Part shown: positions 60,601 through 64,000 of the stretch, one piece after another
Numbering within the stretch: the stretch's first letter is position 1
Layout of the letters: each line of letters opens with the position of its first letter
DNA from: Prinia subflava
Taxonomy: Eukaryota; Chordata; Aves; Passeriformes; Cisticolidae
DNA length: 64,000 bases
Direction of reading: 5' to 3'
Assembly: GCF_021018805.1 (NCBI RefSeq)
Contig: NW_026960607.1
Span: 4,156,501-4,220,500 of the forward strand
The notes under the pieces: generated by a model
The model's input: the letters and a program-made list of their open reading frames with translations, nothing else
Database searches by the model: none
What the model was told of the DNA's origin: nothing
Program-made: the position numbers and the translations under genes

Positions 60601-63600
60601 ACTGTGACTACATATGCAGGAAGAGATCTTCATGTTTGCCTGTGCAAAGAATACAGGCTATCTTGGCTCATTTTGTCTTTGCACATGAGATGAGGGACTC
60701 AGGAGAGCAGTTTGTGCTGTGGAAGGACGTCTGGATGAGTTCCACATCCACTTGCTGGCATGAGCCACAGACACTGCTCTGCATTTCCTCTGCTCCACAC
60801 TAGCTGGATGCAGTTACTTTTCTCCAACATGCACCCATAAGAGAAAGACTGATCAGGATGTGAAGAGGTAATGCAACAACATCAGGGCTACAGATTTCTG
60901 CTAAAATATAACAGTAAGCTGAATGTTGAGTGGAATGGCAGAACGGAATTCCCATAGGTTGTTGTCTGGTGTGGGTCATCTCTTCTTGCATTGCCCATTT
61001 TATCTGTCCATTGAGAAACATCCAAATGCCATACAGTTGACGAAAAATCTTAGGAATGTTGTATATCTCAGGGGATATATGGCATACATGTAGAATCTTG
61101 GGAATACCATGTATCCCAGGGGACCAGTATGGAGCTGGTCCAAAATGCTCTGAATCCCGTGAGGTTTTCTAGATGCATTCTGACACCGATTTATAGAGGA
61201 AAAAACTTTACACGAAGTAATTATACAATATTTTAAGCATCCTGATTGTATTTCTTCAGTCATCCCACCTACTGTGCTGAAAGTATAATCAAGCCAAAGA
61301 ATCTAACCTGGAAAAAAGACAATAGAGAGACAACATATTGAAATGATAATTCTCCTGAACAGCAACAGAAATTATTAACTTCAGTACGACAATTTCATCC
61401 ACACTCCTTATTTGGAAATACACTTCTAAGCTTTTTTGTGGCTTTCACTTACAAAAGTTGAAATATTTACTGTGCAAAAATTATTCAACAAAGAATTGTT
61501 TTTCTCTTAAACTTTCTATTATAATGGGAGTGGTGCAGGAACTTGTGCCAGCCCTTTCAAGATGTGTATTAAGACAAAGTTTTCTGATAGGTGAAGCATT
61601 TTTGAGATTTTGAAAACTTGTTGATTTGACTTCATGCTTTCTCAAGAGAGATAAGAATGTAATTTTAGATGAATGCAATTAGTGGCATGGCAAGTTCCTA
61701 CTATTTCAGCTACCAATGGAAGAATCAGGTGAAGCAGAATTAAAAGATTTATGGAATGTACTAAAACACATTTGGTTTTTAGCATGAGGGTAGCTTGTGA
61801 ACAAACAAGAGAAGTACAACTACATTTCAATGTAACAGTACAAAAAATTTTATTTTTTGGAATTAGTATTTTGTTTCCCAAGGTCTAGTCTTGATTCTAG
61901 CCTGCCTTCTCTTGAGTAGGTGTGTAATCCTTTTTGTGTAGGTATGCAATCCTGCATGGCCCAAGACAGTGAGCAACTTGAAGAGTGCACAGGGTCATTC
62001 TTCTTTCCCTTTAAGTATCTTGTCTTTTTTTGCCTCCAGTCCAACAAAGCTCCATGAGAATACACCTGTAGATTACTGTAAGTTTGTGTGTCATTGTTTT
62101 AATTTTTACAGGATGGGCTTTTTCAAAAAAATACGTGAGTCAGATCTTTCTCACACCATTTTCACACTCATGCAGCAAAATTAAACTGTCAAAATGTTTC
62201 TCTGCTTTCTCTGCTCTGAAATGGAGAACTACATCTATTTCTCCTTTCATCTGTTGCAAAGATGCAAAATGCCCTGAGGTTTAGCACAGAGATTTAAAAC
62301 CAGAAAGAGTTTCTTGTGAGCTCAGAAATGGTTCTTATGTGTGTGAATATGTGTATGCATGTGTGTAGGTGCATCCTGTGAGAAAGGAACCTGAAGAAAA
62401 AAACTGGCGTGGGATTTTCTGGGTTAGCATCTGCTTTGTACAAAAGGGCAGCCTTGTGCACCATCTCATTTTACCCAGATGCCTGTAGAAATTTCCATGC
62501 TCCCTATGGAACAAGGTCGTGATGTCAATCAGTTCCTTGTCAGTAAAAACTCATCACTTCACATTTTCATCTTCTTTTGAAATACTGCCTTGATGTTTTC
62601 CAAGTGCCTTCTGCTATGCACTAGATAACACAGCATTAAAGGCAATCATTTTGGACTCAATGACTTTTTCCTACCATTCTGTTCTGCTTGAGATAGGAGA
62701 CAGAACTGTTTTCATATTTTTCTGACTTATTGTCAGCTGAAGCTGAAGTTATTATTGGCACCTCAGTAAATGTACAAATGTCACTGCTATATTGTCCTTG
62801 ACCATATGAAGTACCAAAACCTAGATATCCTGGGAGCCCTGCTTTTGTTTGTTCATATTTAGAGTGATGAAGAATTAGGATGGTTGGCTTAAATAACACT
62901 TATTAGGAAATATGTGTGTGAAAAGTCATCTACTGTTTTCTTCTATGCAGGATGAACTCTGCTTTCCATGATGAATCATTATGTTGCTTTGCAGTTTTCC
63001 CCCCACATCTCACAAGATCCCACACAAGCTTTAAAAAACTCACCAAGAAAAAAAAAGCCAATTTAAATAACATACCAAGGCTTATTTTCCTCCTCCATTT
63101 GCTATGAAATCCCAGCAAAACATTGTGTATGAGCAGTTTTCTATAAATCTTATGCTGATTAGCTCTTAAACAAGAGGACAAAATTCCTAAGGATGAGAAC
63201 ATGCAAATACCCTAAAGAAACTACTTTTTTTCTGAGGGATCTGATGAAGTTTAAGGAAACTTTCTGAAGTTCCAAAGTACTCTGAGGCAGAATATCTTCT
63301 TGAAGTATCTGTGCTGCTGCTAGGCAGCAATCATAAATTGCAGAAGGCATAGATTTTCAGTTTCTCACTCCATTTTTATGTCTGACAGAATAACTCTATC
63401 TGTTATATCTTGTTGCTACCCAAGAAGATTTAATGAGGTGAAAAGCATTGTATCCTTACTGAAAGAATACAGAATACACTTACTATATATATATATGTCC
63501 TATCTAAAGCAGTTTATATTTTTGCAGGAAGCTTATACAGTGTATTTTGTCCTGACATGAGTGATAAATTTTTTGAAAGTTCTCAGGAATAATGAACTGG

Positions 63601-64000
63601 AAAATGTATTTTCCCCACAAGGCTCTAATATTTTTAGCAGGTGGTTTCAGGATTCTATAAATAATACCCATTTTTAACAGGTGTAAAGCAGTTTTGGAGA
63701 CTGACTGCTAATGGCAAGCTAATCCATCCACCAAAAGAAGAGGTAAAAAAATCCTGCATGCTTTTCCCCTAAACTTTCAGTATTGTGATATTTTACAGAG
63801 GTTCTGGAAACAGTCAGGACCACAATACCTTAGAATATTACCAGGGGGATGTGTTTTAGATAATCATAATTTTGATGACAGTAATCTGCACCAACAAGAT
63901 AAGTTTCTAGGAAAGAATTGGTTAATCTTGTGCATTGCAATATGTGGTGAATAAAATTATTGTTTGCAGATGTACCTACTCCTGCCCTTTTCCTGTCCCA
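57656..64000. other. Host DNA, no gene recognised
   Basis: About 6.3 kb, AT-rich, with a pyrimidine-rich tract at about 59200-59680 on the plus strand and a (TA)n run near 63484-63497. Only short ORFs without motifs, and no RNA gene, were found. Confidence 0.45.

Overview
The window looks like avian nuclear DNA, most likely from a songbird. The reasons are a CR1 LINE 3' tail (57184-57655), an LTR with the common avian 'TGTGGTTTAACCCC' terminus (51609 on), mono- and hexanucleotide runs, no bacterial gene layout, a small vertebrate membrane-protein exon matching SMIM31 on the minus strand (32956-33084), and heavy loading with endogenous retroviruses (ERVs). By rough addition, about half of the 64 kb is ERV-derived. 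Everything here was read by eye; no alignment or database search was run.

Layout. 1-1881: 3' end of a class I-like ERV with an intact 279-codon env-like ORF and its LTR. 3531-10509: a degraded class I ERV on the minus strand (gag, pro, RT and RNase H remnants, env leader, Cys-rich ORF) with a minus LTR on the left and a diverged LTR in the opposite orientation on the right. 12209-13565: solo LTR of family 'A' with a 5-bp target-site duplication (TSD). 13866-14220: probable small solo LTR. 17338-20139: a short non-autonomous ERV with both LTRs and a 6-bp TSD. 24464-25225 and 25903-27634: two composite elements. Each carries an inverted R-U5 fragment cut at the predicted cap site, and the second is fused to an almost complete tRNA-Glu copy that ends in CCA and abuts a full family A LTR. 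27635-34999 is mostly featureless host DNA containing the SMIM31-like exon.

35000-51359 is a nest of insertions that can be resolved from their TSDs. The outer ERVL-type provirus (TSD ACTTC) was invaded by an env-less class II ERV in minus orientation (gag, dUTPase-protease, pol). The 3' LTR of that class II element was split by a nearly pristine ERVL provirus (35800-42677, TSD ATTGG). The remaining outer ERVL pol was split by an ERVL solo LTR (TSD ACATC). The class II element keeps correctly phased -1 frameshift heptamers at gag-pro and pro-pol. The ERVL provirus has gag and pol in one frame, separated by a single UAG.

51360-64000 is host sequence with one more LTR, an (CAATAA)n array, the CR1 copy and two adjacent spliced-exon candidates on the minus strand (53351-53967). 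Host coding content is small and partial. The interest of the window lies in retroelement structure: chimeric reverse-transcription products, an LTR-tRNA fusion and stacked integrations.
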